From Deltaproteobacteria bacterium (GTDB taxonomy: Bacteria; Myxococcota_A; Polyangia; Polyangiales; Polyangiaceae): a stretch of DNA of 64,000 nucleotides. The number at the start of each line of letters is the position of its first letter. The stretch's first letter is position 1. Shown here one piece after another: positions 36,905 through 44,949 of this stretch. The translations under genes were made by a program, and so were the position numbers. The stretch is from the NCBI GenBank assembly GCA_016875405.1, contig VGRJ01000004.1, positions 42,444-106,443 on the forward strand. The letters run 5' to 3'. The notes beneath the pieces are model-generated. The model was not told where the DNA came from, did no database searches, and saw only the letters and a list, made by a program, of their open reading frames with translations.

Positions 36905-38659
36905 ATGAGCGAAGAGGAGACGCCCCCAAGCACCGTGGCCCCCGAGGCGATCTCGGGAGCCATCGACGTCCTGCGCAAGCTCGACAAATCCGCGCGCATG
37001 CGCCGCTTTTACGACATGACACACGACCTCGTGCGGCGCTTCGAGAGCGACCTCCTCGGAGCACTCCGCAGCTACCTCGAGCGCTTCGGCGATCTGTCGC
37101 TGCGCGTGCGTCCGACCACGTTCGAGCTCAGTGGCGCGCCGCTCGAAGCGACCGATCTCGACGAGTTCGCCCTCGCCTTCTTTCGACAGGGCGTCATCGC
37201 GGTGCGCTTCCAGACCGGGATCCCCGACGACGAGTTCGCGCGCTTCGTCGAGCTCTGCGCGGTCGGACTCCAGACGTCGGCGACCACTCAGGATGACCTC
37301 CCCACGCTGCTGTGGCGCGCCTCCTTCACGCGCATCCAGTACGCCGCACCGGTCGGCTACATCGAGGACGACGGCAGCCTCCGCAGCAACGACGATCTGT
37401 TCGTCGATCAGGAGTCGGTGAGCCAGGTGATCGGCGAGTCGCTAACGCTGGATCTCGACCGCCTGCCCGCGCACACGCGGAAGGCGTACGAGGATCGGGT
37501 CGCGCGGTTGAAGGGCAATGACGTGGCGCTCCCGCCTGACCTGGTCGCGCTCCGAGCCGAGGTCGAGGCCGAGACGACGCTCAGCCTCGCGTGGCGGACC
37601 TTCGAGATCGTGCGCGCGATGCTGTCGATGCCGCGCCGCCCGCTCGAGTTCGACGCCGACAGCCTTCGAGGGCTCGTCCTCCAGTTTCGTCGCATCTTTT
37701 TCGACCGCGCCGACCTCGACGGCCTCGTCGCCGTCGCGTCGCTCGTCCGCGATCTCGAGACCTCGGCGTCACTCTCGGCCGACGACCGGGCCGCGATCGC
37801 CGCGGTGCGCGAAAGCCGCATCGACGAGACCGAACTCGCCAACATGCTCTCGCGCGTTCCTGGCGGCGCCGCTGCCAACGTCGAGAAGGTGACGCGCGTG
37901 GTCCAGACCTTCGTTGGGGACGAGCGCACGGCCCTCGCGAAGCTCGCCGACATGGACAAGAGCGCGAAGGGTCGCAAGGCGCTCGACGAGGCGCTCGGCG
38001 AAGTCGCGGGGAACGACGCCGAGTACCTCGTGAACCGCTTTCGTTCGGCCGATGGGCGTCGCGCGGTGGAGACCCTCGCGCTCCTCGCGCGGATGGACGT
38101 GGCGCAAGCGCGGATGGCCGTGGCGGTACGACTCCCCGGCGCGAGCGACGAGACGCAGTTCGAGCTGCTCGAGGCGATCCATACCATCCCATCGCTGCTC
38201 GACGAGCGCATGCGGGCGGCGCTCCTGCGCCTCGCCGCCAAGGGTGGTGCGCTTCGGCTCCGGATCCTCGAGAGCTTCTCGGTCCACCCGGACGCCGAGG
38301 TGCGCGCGACGGTGCTCGAGTGGCTGAAGAGCCCCGAGCTCGACGAGTGGGACGTGAAGACCGTCGAGACCGCGCTGAGGCTCGTGCTCACCTCGGGTGA
38401 CGCGGCGCCGATCCTGAGCCTCGTGACCGACATCCTCGATCGCAAGTCGCTCTTCGGTCGCAAACAGCTCCTCGACCTCAAGCTCGCGGCGGTCGCCGCG
38501 CTCGGAGCGAGTGACGCACCGGACGTCCTCGCGCTCCTACAGCGTCACGCCGAGGGCAAGGACAAGGACATCGGGCGGGCGTGCAAGGAGGTGCTCGAAC
38601 GGATCGCGTTCGAGCGTTCGCGCGGCCTCAGGCCATCGCAGCTCGGAGGTGAGGCATGA
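36905..38659 (+). CDS. Helical-repeat (HEAT-like) cytoplasmic protein, unknown function
   Basis: 584 residues, no signal or membrane segment. The N-terminal half contains FYDMTHDLVRRFESDLLGAL, RPTTFELSGAPL and PDDEFARFVELCAVGL. The C-terminal half (about 330-575) is a run of helices resembling HEAT/ARM repeats (ALLRLAAKGGALRLRILESF, DAEVRATVLEWLKSPELD, KLAAVAALGASDAPDVLALL). Such proteins are usually scaffolds. It overlaps the HD-domain gene by ATGA (38656-38659), so the two products are probably made together and may form a complex. The FELSGAPL/VEGVFYLDSTRIRL-like segment near both N-termini suggests that the two share a related module. Similar paired genes exist in other myxobacteria as far as I recall, without assigned function. 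Confidence 0.7.
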   Translation: MSEEETPPSTVAPEAISGAIDVLRKLDKSARMRRFYDMTHDLVRRFESDLLGALRSYLERFGDLSLRVRPTTFELSGAPLEATDLDEFALAFFRQGVIAVRFQTGIPDDEFARFVELCAVGLQTSATTQDDLPTLLWRASFTRIQYAAPVGYIEDDGSLRSNDDLFVDQESVSQVIGESLTLDLDRLPAHTRKAYEDRVARLKGNDVALPPDLVALRAEVEAETTLSLAWRTFEIVRAMLSMPRRPLEFDADSLRGLVLQFRRIFFDRADLDGLVAVASLVRDLETSASLSADDRAAIAAVRESRIDETELANMLSRVPGGAAANVEKVTRVVQTFVGDERTALAKLADMDKSAKGRKALDEALGEVAGNDAEYLVNRFRSADGRRAVETLALLARMDVAQARMAVAVRLPGASDETQFELLEAIHTIPSLLDERMRAALLRLAAKGGALRLRILESFSVHPDAEVRATVLEWLKSPELDEWDVKTVETALRLVLTSGDAAPILSLVTDILDRKSLFGRKQLLDLKLAAVAALGASDAPDVLALLQRHAEGKDKDIGRACKEVLERIAFERSRGLRPSQLGGEA

Positions 38660-40152
38660 CGCAACCGACCGTCCCAAGCATGGTCGACCCGACCGCGGCG
38701 CGCGACCAGAACCTCGCCGGACAGCTGCTCGTCGCCGCGAACGCGGCCCTCCGCGTGCTGCGCATCCATAACGACGCGAACGACGCCGTTCAGAAGCCGC
38801 TCGAGAACCTGCGGAAGATCCTCGAGGAGATCGGCGAGCGACGCCCGCGCATTGTCCTCGCGGTCGTCGAGGGCGTGTTCTACCTCGACAGCACGCGCAT
38901 CCGGCTGTCTTCGGCGCAGCTCCCGGTCGGGCAGCAGTTCGCAGAGGAGCTCGCGACGCGCGGCATCGGTGGCCTCTCCTTCGAAGGGGCACGCCCGATC
39001 CCCGAGCTCATCACCTACTTCCGCACCATCGACGGGCTCTCCGGCGAGACGGATCCCGAGGCCGTACGCCGCACGCTCGCGGCCGCTGGGGTCGAGGGCT
39101 GCGGTGTCTCGAAGGTGCTGCGTCCCATCACCGAGGCCGACGCGAAGAAATCGGCGAAGGACCAAGCCGCCGACGTGTACGTGGCTGCGATCCGCCACGT
39201 GAGCCAGGTCGTCGGCACCAAGGCGTCGAGCGGTACGCCGCGCTCGAAGCGCATCATTCATGAGCTCGTCGACCTCGCCGACAACGATCCGGTCACGCTC
39301 CTCGCGCTCGCCGGCCTCCGCGACACGGGGTCGGAAGAGAGCGAGCACTCGGTCGCGGTCTGCGCGCTGTCGATCGCGCTCGGCCGAAGGCTCGGCCTCG
39401 ATCGCGGCTTGCTTGCGGATCTCGGGATCGCGGCGCTCCACCATGACATGGGACTCGCCTACCTGGGGAACGAGGCACGGCGCGACGTCGATCGTCATCC
39501 GGTGATCGCGCTCCGGTCCCTCATGCGCTTCGCGCCGACCGAGGCCCTCTTCCGCCAAGTCCTGACGGCGTTCGAGCACCACCGCGACATGGACGGCGTC
39601 GGCGGACGCCCGCGCGTCCCAGGCCTCGGCAAGCCGCACCTCTTCTCGCAGATCGTCCGTCTGGTGAACGACTTCGACGGGCTCACTCGCGGCCGGCGCG
39701 AGCGGGAGCCGCTCGACATCGAGGATGCCATCGCGGAGATGCGGCGAGGCGCCGGCTCGTGCTACCATTCGACCCTTCTCGAGCTCTTCGTCGATCTCGT
39801 CGGGGGCGTCGAAGCCGAGCTCCCAGGCGGCGGGGCGAGCGCGCCGAGCGAGGTCGACCTCATGCTCGCCGAGTTCCTTGGCAAGGACGTCCCGCCTCCG
39901 GAGCCCGAGGGACCTAGCGAGGTCGACCTCATGCTCGCCGAGTTCCTCGGCAAGGACGTCCCGAGCGCGCCACCGGCGCCGCCGAGCGAGATGGACCTCA
40001 TGCTCGCCGAGTTCCTCGGCAAGACCGACGAGGTCGTCGCGAAGGCCCAGGCGCGCACGCCCACTCCACCGCAGGTACGTCAGAGCGCCCCGAAGAAGAC
40101 GGCCCTCGGCGCGCTCAAGCTGAAGCGGGTCCCGCGCAAGAAATCGAGCTGA
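38656..40152 (+). CDS. HD-GYP-like phosphohydrolase-family protein with three C-terminal DLMLAEFLG repeats
   Basis: 498 residues. Residues about 225-370 form an HD domain of the HD-GYP type: SEHSVAVCALSIALGRRLGL (His231), LGIAALHHDMGLAYL (His262, His263, Asp264) and FEHHRDMDGVGG (His308, His309). The GYP triplet itself is not present (GGRP instead), so c-di-GMP hydrolysis is uncertain. After residue 395 the peptide PSEVDLMLAEFLGKDVP occurs three times (397, 420 and 443), then a Lys/Arg-rich tail. The start is coupled to the upstream gene by an ATGA overlap. The N-terminal 200 residues have a VVEGVFYLDSTRIRL segment akin to its neighbour. Cytoplasmic. Confidence 0.78.
   Translation: MTQPTVPSMVDPTAARDQNLAGQLLVAANAALRVLRIHNDANDAVQKPLENLRKILEEIGERRPRIVLAVVEGVFYLDSTRIRLSSAQLPVGQQFAEELATRGIGGLSFEGARPIPELITYFRTIDGLSGETDPEAVRRTLAAAGVEGCGVSKVLRPITEADAKKSAKDQAADVYVAAIRHVSQVVGTKASSGTPRSKRIIHELVDLADNDPVTLLALAGLRDTGSEESEHSVAVCALSIALGRRLGLDRGLLADLGIAALHHDMGLAYLGNEARRDVDRHPVIALRSLMRFAPTEALFRQVLTAFEHHRDMDGVGGRPRVPGLGKPHLFSQIVRLVNDFDGLTRGRREREPLDIEDAIAEMRRGAGSCYHSTLLELFVDLVGGVEAELPGGGASAPSEVDLMLAEFLGKDVPPPEPEGPSEVDLMLAEFLGKDVPSAPPAPPSEMDLMLAEFLGKTDEVVAKAQARTPTPPQVRQSAPKKTALGALKLKRVPRKKSS
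39844..40032 (+). repeat. Three in-frame 51-base repeats with 69-base period
   Basis: Copies start at 39844, 39913 and 39982, exactly 69 bases apart, each encoding PSE(V/M)DLMLAEFLGK. The linkers (PPEPEG, SAPPAP) are Pro-rich. DNA identity is high in the core, so the array probably arose by recent duplication. Confidence 0.85.
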
Positions 40153-40156
40153 CGAT

Positions 40157-40176
40157 GGGCCTGAGGCCTCAAGCCC
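40157..40176. terminator. Small hairpin between convergent genes
   Basis: GGGC (40157-40160) and GCCC (40173-40176) enclose the palindrome TGAGGCCTCA. It overlaps the end of the minus-strand gene and lies 5 bases after the HD gene. The stem is short, so terminator function is only possible. Confidence 0.3.
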
Positions 40177-40435
40177 GATAGTCGACGTAGTCGAGGCAAT
40201 CCCAGAGGTCCTCGCGGAGGTTCGCGTCGTCAAGCTCGAGGCTCAAGACGTCGGCGGCGCGCTCGAGCTGCGAGCGAAGGGCCTTCAAACGCGGACCGTC
40301 CTTCGAGCTGTTCAAGACCTGGTCGAGCGAGCGGCGTGCCTCCTCGAGATTCGGAGCCTTGCCACGCTCGAAAATAGCTCGGTCGACCCGGATGCAGGCT
40401 TGACCCAGGGTGGCTTCGAACTCGCTGCGGCTCAT
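40169..40435 (-). CDS. Small acidic helical protein, unknown function
   Basis: 88 residues from ATG 40435; GTG 40444 is also possible. The sequence is charged and helical throughout (FEATLGQACIRVDRAIFERG, LEEARRSLDQVLNSS, LRSQLERAADVLSLELDDA), ending in WDCLDYVDYRA. No signal peptide and no recognised domain. It is convergent with the HD-domain gene (16-base gap) and 74 bases downstream, on the same strand, of the MYXO-CTERM-like protein gene. A short coiled-coil adaptor is a guess from composition only. Confidence 0.55.
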   Translation of the reverse strand: MSRSEFEATLGQACIRVDRAIFERGKAPNLEEARRSLDQVLNSSKDGPRLKALRSQLERAADVLSLELDDANLREDLWDCLDYVDYRA

Positions 40436-40509
40436 GATTGGCACGTGATGTCTTCCCGGTCGAAAACGGGGCAGAATCTCTCACGAGAGCGCTCCCCTGG
40501 CCAACCGTC

Positions 40510-42189
40510 TCATCGACGCCGCGACCCCGCGCGGCGCGGCGTATCCTTCGCCCGCCGTCGCCGGACGACGAGCATCGCCAGGAGCCCGACCGCCGCGAGC
40601 TTCGCCCGCTCGGCTCCGCGCACGTCACCCGCCCCGGCAGGGACGCCGCAGACGCAGGCGCGGCCCCCAAGCAGCGTGTCGTAGCCGCAGGGCTCACGCT
40701 CGCAGCTGCCTCCCGAACCGGTGCTCGCCGTACCGCTCGCGCCCCCCGCTCCGGTCACTCCTCCGCCGGCGCCACCTGACCCGCTGGTCATTCCACCAGC
40801 CGCGCCGCCGCTTCCACCGCCCGTTCCAGGCGCGCCGCCCGCTCCACCTGACCCGCCGGTCATTCCACCACCGGCTCCGCTCGCTCCGCTGGTCGGCTCG
40901 ACGGAGCAGGTCGGGGAGCACCCGTCGCCGGACGCGAGGTTGCCGTCGTCGCAGGCCTCGCCGCCGCGCACGAGCCCGTCACCGCACACCGGCGCGCACA
41001 CGCTCGGAGCCCCGCTGCACGTAAAGCCGGCCTCGAGCTCGCAGCTCGCCGAGCACCCGTCACCGGGGCTCACGTTCTTGTCGTCGCAGAACTCGATCGT
41101 GGCCAGAATCCCGTCGCCGCAGTCGCAGGCGTCACCCTCTCCATCCTTGTCGATGTCGCTCTGGGTCGGGTTGGCGTCGAGCGGGCAGTTGTCGACGCTC
41201 GACGCGAAGCCGTCCTTGTCGGGATCGGCGTCCTGGACCCGGAAGCTCTGCGAGAACACGAACAGCGCCGCAGGCTCGGGCGAGTGAGACCGCTCGGTGT
41301 CCTTACATCGGTCCTCGTCGACCGCGAGCGTGACGCCCTTCGCCCCGAGGTTCGCGTAGCGAAGCCAGCCCCCATCGGGGTCGGTGCGGGCCTGGAGCCG
41401 CGCGACGAACAGCGGCGGAGCCGAGAAGCTCTGCTTGAAAGCGACGCTCGAGCCCGAGTCTGCCCAGCCATCGACGAGCGCGCCCGAGAGCGTCTCGTAC
41501 TTGACCGAGAGCATGTCGGAGTCGACGAAAGTGCCTGGTCCGCCGCCCTCGATCGCGAGCCATCCGACGCGCTCGGGCTTGGCAGGCGTCGCGCTCGTGC
41601 ACTCGCAGCCGTCGAGCGCTAGCTCGAAGCTCGCCGCCGTCACCTGGCGCACGGAGGTGGTGAGCCAGGGGTTCGACGGCTGGGAGGGCACCTTGCCGGT
41701 CTCGTTCGCGAGCCCTTGGATCTGGGCGAAGACGAGCGGCGGCGTCGCGAAGAAGCCGATCGGCAAGTTGACGAACTGGAAGCCGCCGCCTCCGCTGTGA
41801 ACGAGCTTGGTCGTGTCGACGAAGCCGGCGGCCACCTTGCGTCCATCCGGCAGGGACCACTTGCCCGCCTCGACCGCGACATACGCCACGCTCATCGCGA
41901 CGTGTGGACCGTCCTCGCTCGGTGGCTCGGTGAGCGTCACCTCGAACGAGGTCTTGCCCACGTTGCGTAGGCGGAAGTCGGCAGGGTTGTCGCCGTTGTT
42001 GTTCGGCAGCGCGAGCACGACCGGCTGCTCGTAGGCGTACTTGAAGGTCACCGTGTCGAAGGTCGGGACGGCGTAGGTGTCCTTCTTGTTGATGATCCCG
42101 CCCTCGAGCTGAAACACGAATGGGTCGGCGTTCGCGGTCGCTGAGAGGCCGATCGTTGCGACGATAAGGGCGAGCAGACTCGGGCGCAC
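40510..42189 (-). CDS. Surface protein with H-type-lectin-like, TSP3 and DUF4215-like repeats and MYXO-CTERM-like tail
   Basis: 559 residues. A signal peptide (LLALIVATIGLSATANA) is followed by about 300 residues of beta-sandwich sequence with two similar units (VAYVAVEAGKW, FVNLPIGFFATPPLVFAQIQ; VGWLAIEGGG, FKQSFSAPPLFVARLQARTD), resembling H-type lectin domains. A thrombospondin type 3 Ca-binding repeat follows (DADPDKDGFASSVDNCPLDA). Two DUF4215/Myxococcus Cys-rich repeats come next (CGDGILATIEFCDDKN; CGDGLVRGGEACDDGN), then a Gly/Ser linker and a MYXO-CTERM-like tail (a Cys pair, a hydrophobic helix, RRRRAK). A calcium-dependent, sugar-binding adhesin anchored at the cell surface is the likely role. 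Start ATG 42189. Confidence 0.85.
   Translation of the reverse strand: MRPSLLALIVATIGLSATANADPFVFQLEGGIINKKDTYAVPTFDTVTFKYAYEQPVVLALPNNNGDNPADFRLRNVGKTSFEVTLTEPPSEDGPHVAMSVAYVAVEAGKWSLPDGRKVAAGFVDTTKLVHSGGGGFQFVNLPIGFFATPPLVFAQIQGLANETGKVPSQPSNPWLTTSVRQVTAASFELALDGCECTSATPAKPERVGWLAIEGGGPGTFVDSDMLSVKYETLSGALVDGWADSGSSVAFKQSFSAPPLFVARLQARTDPDGGWLRYANLGAKGVTLAVDEDRCKDTERSHSPEPAALFVFSQSFRVQDADPDKDGFASSVDNCPLDANPTQSDIDKDGEGDACDCGDGILATIEFCDDKNVSPGDGCSASCELEAGFTCSGAPSVCAPVCGDGLVRGGEACDDGNLASGDGCSPTCSVEPTSGASGAGGGMTGGSGGAGGAPGTGGGSGGAAGGMTSGSGGAGGGVTGAGGASGTASTGSGGSCEREPCGYDTLLGGRACVCGVPAGAGDVRGAERAKLAAVGLLAMLVVRRRRAKDTPRRAGSRRR
40772..40870 (-). repeat. Near-identical 27-base direct repeats in the Gly-rich linker
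   Basis: CCACCTGACCCGCYGGTCAT plus TCCACCA occurs at 40772-40798 and 40844-40870 with one difference. It encodes the G-G-M-T-(G/S)-G-S-G-G linker of the surface protein. It reflects repeat expansion inside coding sequence. Confidence 0.7.
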
Positions 42190-42231
42190 GAGCCCGAGAG
42201 TATCACGTAACGTCGAGCGGCAACGTCGTAC

Positions 42232-43038
42232 TCAGCGGTCGAGGACGACGATCGGAGCGCCGCGCTCGAGGCCGAGCCCATCCGCCGCGCTCTGCTCGGC
42301 GCGCGCAACCTCGACCACGCCGAACGAGTTGACGAGAGCGAGGTAGTCGCCGGGTCTCACGTCGCCGTAGGTGCGCCGCAGGGCGAAGGTCTGGCCGCCG
42401 GCGCGGACCCGCGGCGCCGCGATCCCGTCGAGCAGCCCCTCGTCGATGTTGCTGATCAGGTTCCCGAAGTGATCGACCGCGATCACCACGCCGCGGATCT
42501 GACCCTCGATCACCTGAGGCTCATCGACCCACGAGGGGACGACGGTCGGGACGCAGGGTCCGAGATCCGACGGGACGATGCGCCCCGCGGCGAGCTCGGC
42601 CCCGAGCGGAGCGAACACGTCACGCCCGTGGAAGGTCGCGCTCACGCGCGCGAGGTCGATCCCGAAGCGTGGGAGACGAGCGACGTCAAGTCGGTGCACG
42701 CGCGCGCCCGCGGTCTGAGCGATCGGCGCGAGCAGACCGTTGTCCGGCGCGAGGAACACATGCCCGTCGGCCTCGACGACGACGATGTCGCGCTGCGTCC
42801 CGACGCCTGGATCGACGACCGCGATGTGCACCGTACCGACAGGGAAGTAGCGGTACGAGCGCTTGAGCCAGAAGCCCGCCTCCGCCGGGAAGTGCACGCT
42901 CGTCTCGTGGGTGAGATCGATGACGTGCGCGTCGCGAAAGCGCGAGAGCAAGACGCCTCGGATCGTGGCGACGAAGGGCCCCTTGTGGCCGAAGTCGGTG
43001 GTGAGGGTGATGACGCCAGAGGGCACGACGGCGGGCAC
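42232..43038 (-). CDS. SAM hydrolase (SAM hydroxide adenosyltransferase, DUF62 family)
   Basis: 268 residues from GTG 43038; GTG 43026 or a TTG at 43161 are alternatives. The family start VITLTTDFGHKGPFVATIRG is followed by HVIDLTHET, VHIAVVDPGVGTQRDIVVV and LAPDNGLLAP. The C-terminal domain has VIAVDHFGNLISNID and LALVNSFGVVEVA. DUF62 proteins split S-adenosylmethionine with water to adenosine and methionine; they are relatives of fluorinase but use hydroxide. The Asp (TTDFG), the Arg/His side chains and the second-domain HFGNLISN are conserved. The extra 40 residues before GTG 43038 are not family sequence. Divergent from the repeat lipoprotein gene. Confidence 0.88.
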   Translation of the reverse strand: MPAVVPSGVITLTTDFGHKGPFVATIRGVLLSRFRDAHVIDLTHETSVHFPAEAGFWLKRSYRYFPVGTVHIAVVDPGVGTQRDIVVVEADGHVFLAPDNGLLAPIAQTAGARVHRLDVARLPRFGIDLARVSATFHGRDVFAPLGAELAAGRIVPSDLGPCVPTVVPSWVDEPQVIEGQIRGVVIAVDHFGNLISNIDEGLLDGIAAPRVRAGGQTFALRRTYGDVRPGDYLALVNSFGVVEVARAEQSAADGLGLERGAPIVVLDR

Positions 43039-43256
43039 GCGTTCGAGTCTAGTGCGCCCGTTCGCGCCCTCGACCAGAAATCCTCGAGCGGGGAGGGGTG
43101 GGCGCGGGTCGGGGAGGCCGTCAGGCCGTTTGCGTACCGGCTCGGCCTCCGAGGGTGACAAGCTCGTGAACGACGCGCCGGTTCGGTTGCCGCAGCGCCC
43201 TTGGTGGTAGTATGCGGGCGGCGCGCATGTCGCGCTCTCACCCTTGCGAGGAATCC

Positions 43257-44237
43257 ATGAAGAGCTTCATCCGTACCGGTATTGCTTTCACTTCCCTGGC
43301 CCTGATCGTCGCCGCGTGTGCCGGCGGGAATGACGAGACCGATGGGACAACCAGTTCGACGACCTCGGGTTCGCCGACGACCACAGGGTCGAATATGAGT
43401 GGAGCCTCCTCAGGAAGCGGCGGCGACGCGACCTCGACCGGGAGCGGTCCGAGCGGCAGTACCGGCAGCGGCATGACGCCGAAGGAGACGGACTGCTCGA
43501 ACGGCATGGACGACGACGGTGACAAGTTCACCGACTGCGATGACTTCGATTGCAAGGGGACGAAGAGCTGTCCCAAGCCGGTCGAGAACTCGGACGCGCT
43601 GTGCAACGACGGCATGGACAACGACGGCGACATGAAGACCGACTGCGCCGACCCGTCGTGCCACGGCCACCCGCTCGTCACCGTCTGCAAGGAGACGACG
43701 TGCGGTGACACGAAGGACAACGACTTCGACGGCTACGTCGACTGCGACGACCAGGACTGCTGGACCGACATGGCCTGCAAGGGCAAGGTCGAGGTCGGCG
43801 AGGCTGACTGCAGCGACAAGAAGGACAACGACGGCGACATGAAGGTCGACTGCGCGGAGTTCAGCTGCCGCGAGACGAACCCGAAGTGCGTCGAGTCGAA
43901 CTGCACCGACGGCCAGGACGAGGATGGCGACGGGTTCACCGACTGCAAGGACTACGACTGCCAGTACGCCGGCAAGTGCCCCGAGTCCGAGACGACCGAC
44001 TCGACCTGCGCCGACGGGCAGGACAACGACAAGAACGGCTTCACCGACTGCAAGGATTTCTCCTGCCAGCGCTCGCCGGTGACCACGGTCTGCGAGGGCA
44101 ACGACATTACGTGCGCCGACGGCCTCAACAACGACGGCAACGGCTTCACCGACTGCGAGGACTTCGCCTGCCGAAACTGCAACGGCGACGACCCGAAGAA
44201 GTGGCGCGTCGTGTCGACCTGCGAACCGTGCAAGTGA
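43257..44237 (+). CDS. Lipoprotein with seven Cys/Asp calcium-loop-like repeats
   Basis: 326 residues from ATG 43257, with GAGGA (43249-43253) as ribosome site. Lipobox LIVAAC (Cys21), then a Ser/Thr/Gly linker to about residue 75. The rest is seven tandem copies, each about 30-40 residues, of the pattern C-x2-(G/K)-x-(D/N)-(N/D/E)-D-x3-(F/Y/K)-x-D-C-x3-x-C, for example CSNGMDDDGDKFTDCDDFDC and CTDGQDEDGDGFTDCKDYDC. The DxDGDGxxD core resembles Ca-binding loops, and the Cys pairs should form disulfides. No catalytic residue seen. A surface Ca-binding structural protein is likely. A strong hairpin follows the stop. Confidence 0.8.
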   Translation: MKSFIRTGIAFTSLALIVAACAGGNDETDGTTSSTTSGSPTTTGSNMSGASSGSGGDATSTGSGPSGSTGSGMTPKETDCSNGMDDDGDKFTDCDDFDCKGTKSCPKPVENSDALCNDGMDNDGDMKTDCADPSCHGHPLVTVCKETTCGDTKDNDFDGYVDCDDQDCWTDMACKGKVEVGEADCSDKKDNDGDMKVDCAEFSCRETNPKCVESNCTDGQDEDGDGFTDCKDYDCQYAGKCPESETTDSTCADGQDNDKNGFTDCKDFSCQRSPVTTVCEGNDITCADGLNNDGNGFTDCEDFACRNCNGDDPKKWRVVSTCEPCK

Positions 44238-44294
44238 GCGGGTCGCGATGAGGGGTGGGGGTCGATGAGACCTCGACCTCTCTCGAGCGAGCGA

Positions 44295-44327
44295 GAGGGC
44301 GGCGTCTCCGTCGGAGGCGTCGCCCTC
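44295..44327 (+). terminator. 15-bp hairpin after the repeat lipoprotein gene
   Basis: The arms at 44295-44309 and 44313-44327 pair over 15 positions with two G-T wobbles and a three-base loop (GTC). It lies 57 bases after the stop. No T-run follows. The remaining 44238-44519 gap shows no gene or repeat I can support. Confidence 0.65.
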
Positions 44328-44519
44328 GCGCGTTCAGGGGACCAAGCGCGCGCTCGACCAGGCGCGGGGCGAGCGCCAGTAGACCATAGGATGGTGAATA
44401 CTTGATCCACCCCGTCCCTCGAGATCGGGTCACGCGCTCGTGACCGAGCAGGCGCTTCATGAAGTGACCGCTCGACGAGCGACCGGGGAGGACCGCCGGC
44501 GCCAGCGCGAGGCGCTCGT

Positions 44520-44753
44520 TCAGCCGGCGACGCGGCTGGGCTCGGGCTCGGGGACCAACGCGTCGAGGACACCGTCGACGAGGCCCATGTGGCTCCGCAG
44601 GCTCTCGACGAGCGGCCCCACCACCTGGTCGAGGCGCTCGTCATGGCGGGTCCGCGCCACCCGCTGAAGCTCGGCCAGGAGCACCAGGATGCGCAGCTGC
44701 TCGCTCTGGAGGCGAGCGATGACCTCGGGGGAGACGATGGTCGCCTGGCTCAT
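44520..44753 (-). CDS. Small helical protein, unknown function
   Basis: 77 residues from ATG 44753 (a longer start at 44771 has no extra conserved sequence). The sequence ATIVSPEVIARLQSEQLRIL and LAELQRVARTRHDERLDQVV is amphipathic and helical, ending in a Pro/Glu tail. No signal or domain recognised. It is divergent from the small Asp-tailed lipoprotein gene, and the 196-base gap between them holds a palindrome at 44844. Coding support is moderate because of the short length. Confidence 0.5.
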   Translation of the reverse strand: MSQATIVSPEVIARLQSEQLRILVLLAELQRVARTRHDERLDQVVGPLVESLRSHMGLVDGVLDALVPEPEPSRVAG

Positions 44754-44843
44754 GGGGCCTGACCCTCGCATCCGCCATGCCAGCCCCGGAAGGCGCTTAC
44801 ATCCCCGGGATCACACGATCGGGGGTGGCGGTCGTGCACGGTT

Positions 44844-44870
44844 TGCACCGGTCGGCTTGCAACCGGTGCA
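44844..44870. promoter_or_regulatory. Palindrome between divergent small genes (operator candidate)
   Basis: TGCACCGGT (44844-44852) and ACCGGTGCA (44862-44870) are perfect inverted repeats with a nine-base spacer (centre to centre 18 bases). A related half-sequence, GTGCAC, lies at 44835-44840. The site sits midway between genes starting at 44753 (minus) and 44950 (plus). A dimeric repressor site or a cruciform is possible; the binding protein is unknown. Confidence 0.4.
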
Positions 44871-44949
44871 CCCCTTTCGAGCATGCCTCTGTCGAAAAAC
44901 GGATGCATTCGGCCCGCGAGCGCTGGTATCTCGCTTTCGAGGTGTAGAA

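Noticed and set aside
38545..40233. 562-codon open frame opposite the HD-domain gene
   Set aside because: Contains antisense copies of the 69-base repeat, but otherwise has shadow composition and no start signal.
44340..44460. Possible promoter or small gene in the 44238-44519 gap
   Set aside because: No convincing -35/-10 pair, ribosome site or protein-like frame was found; only the hairpin at 44295 is supported.
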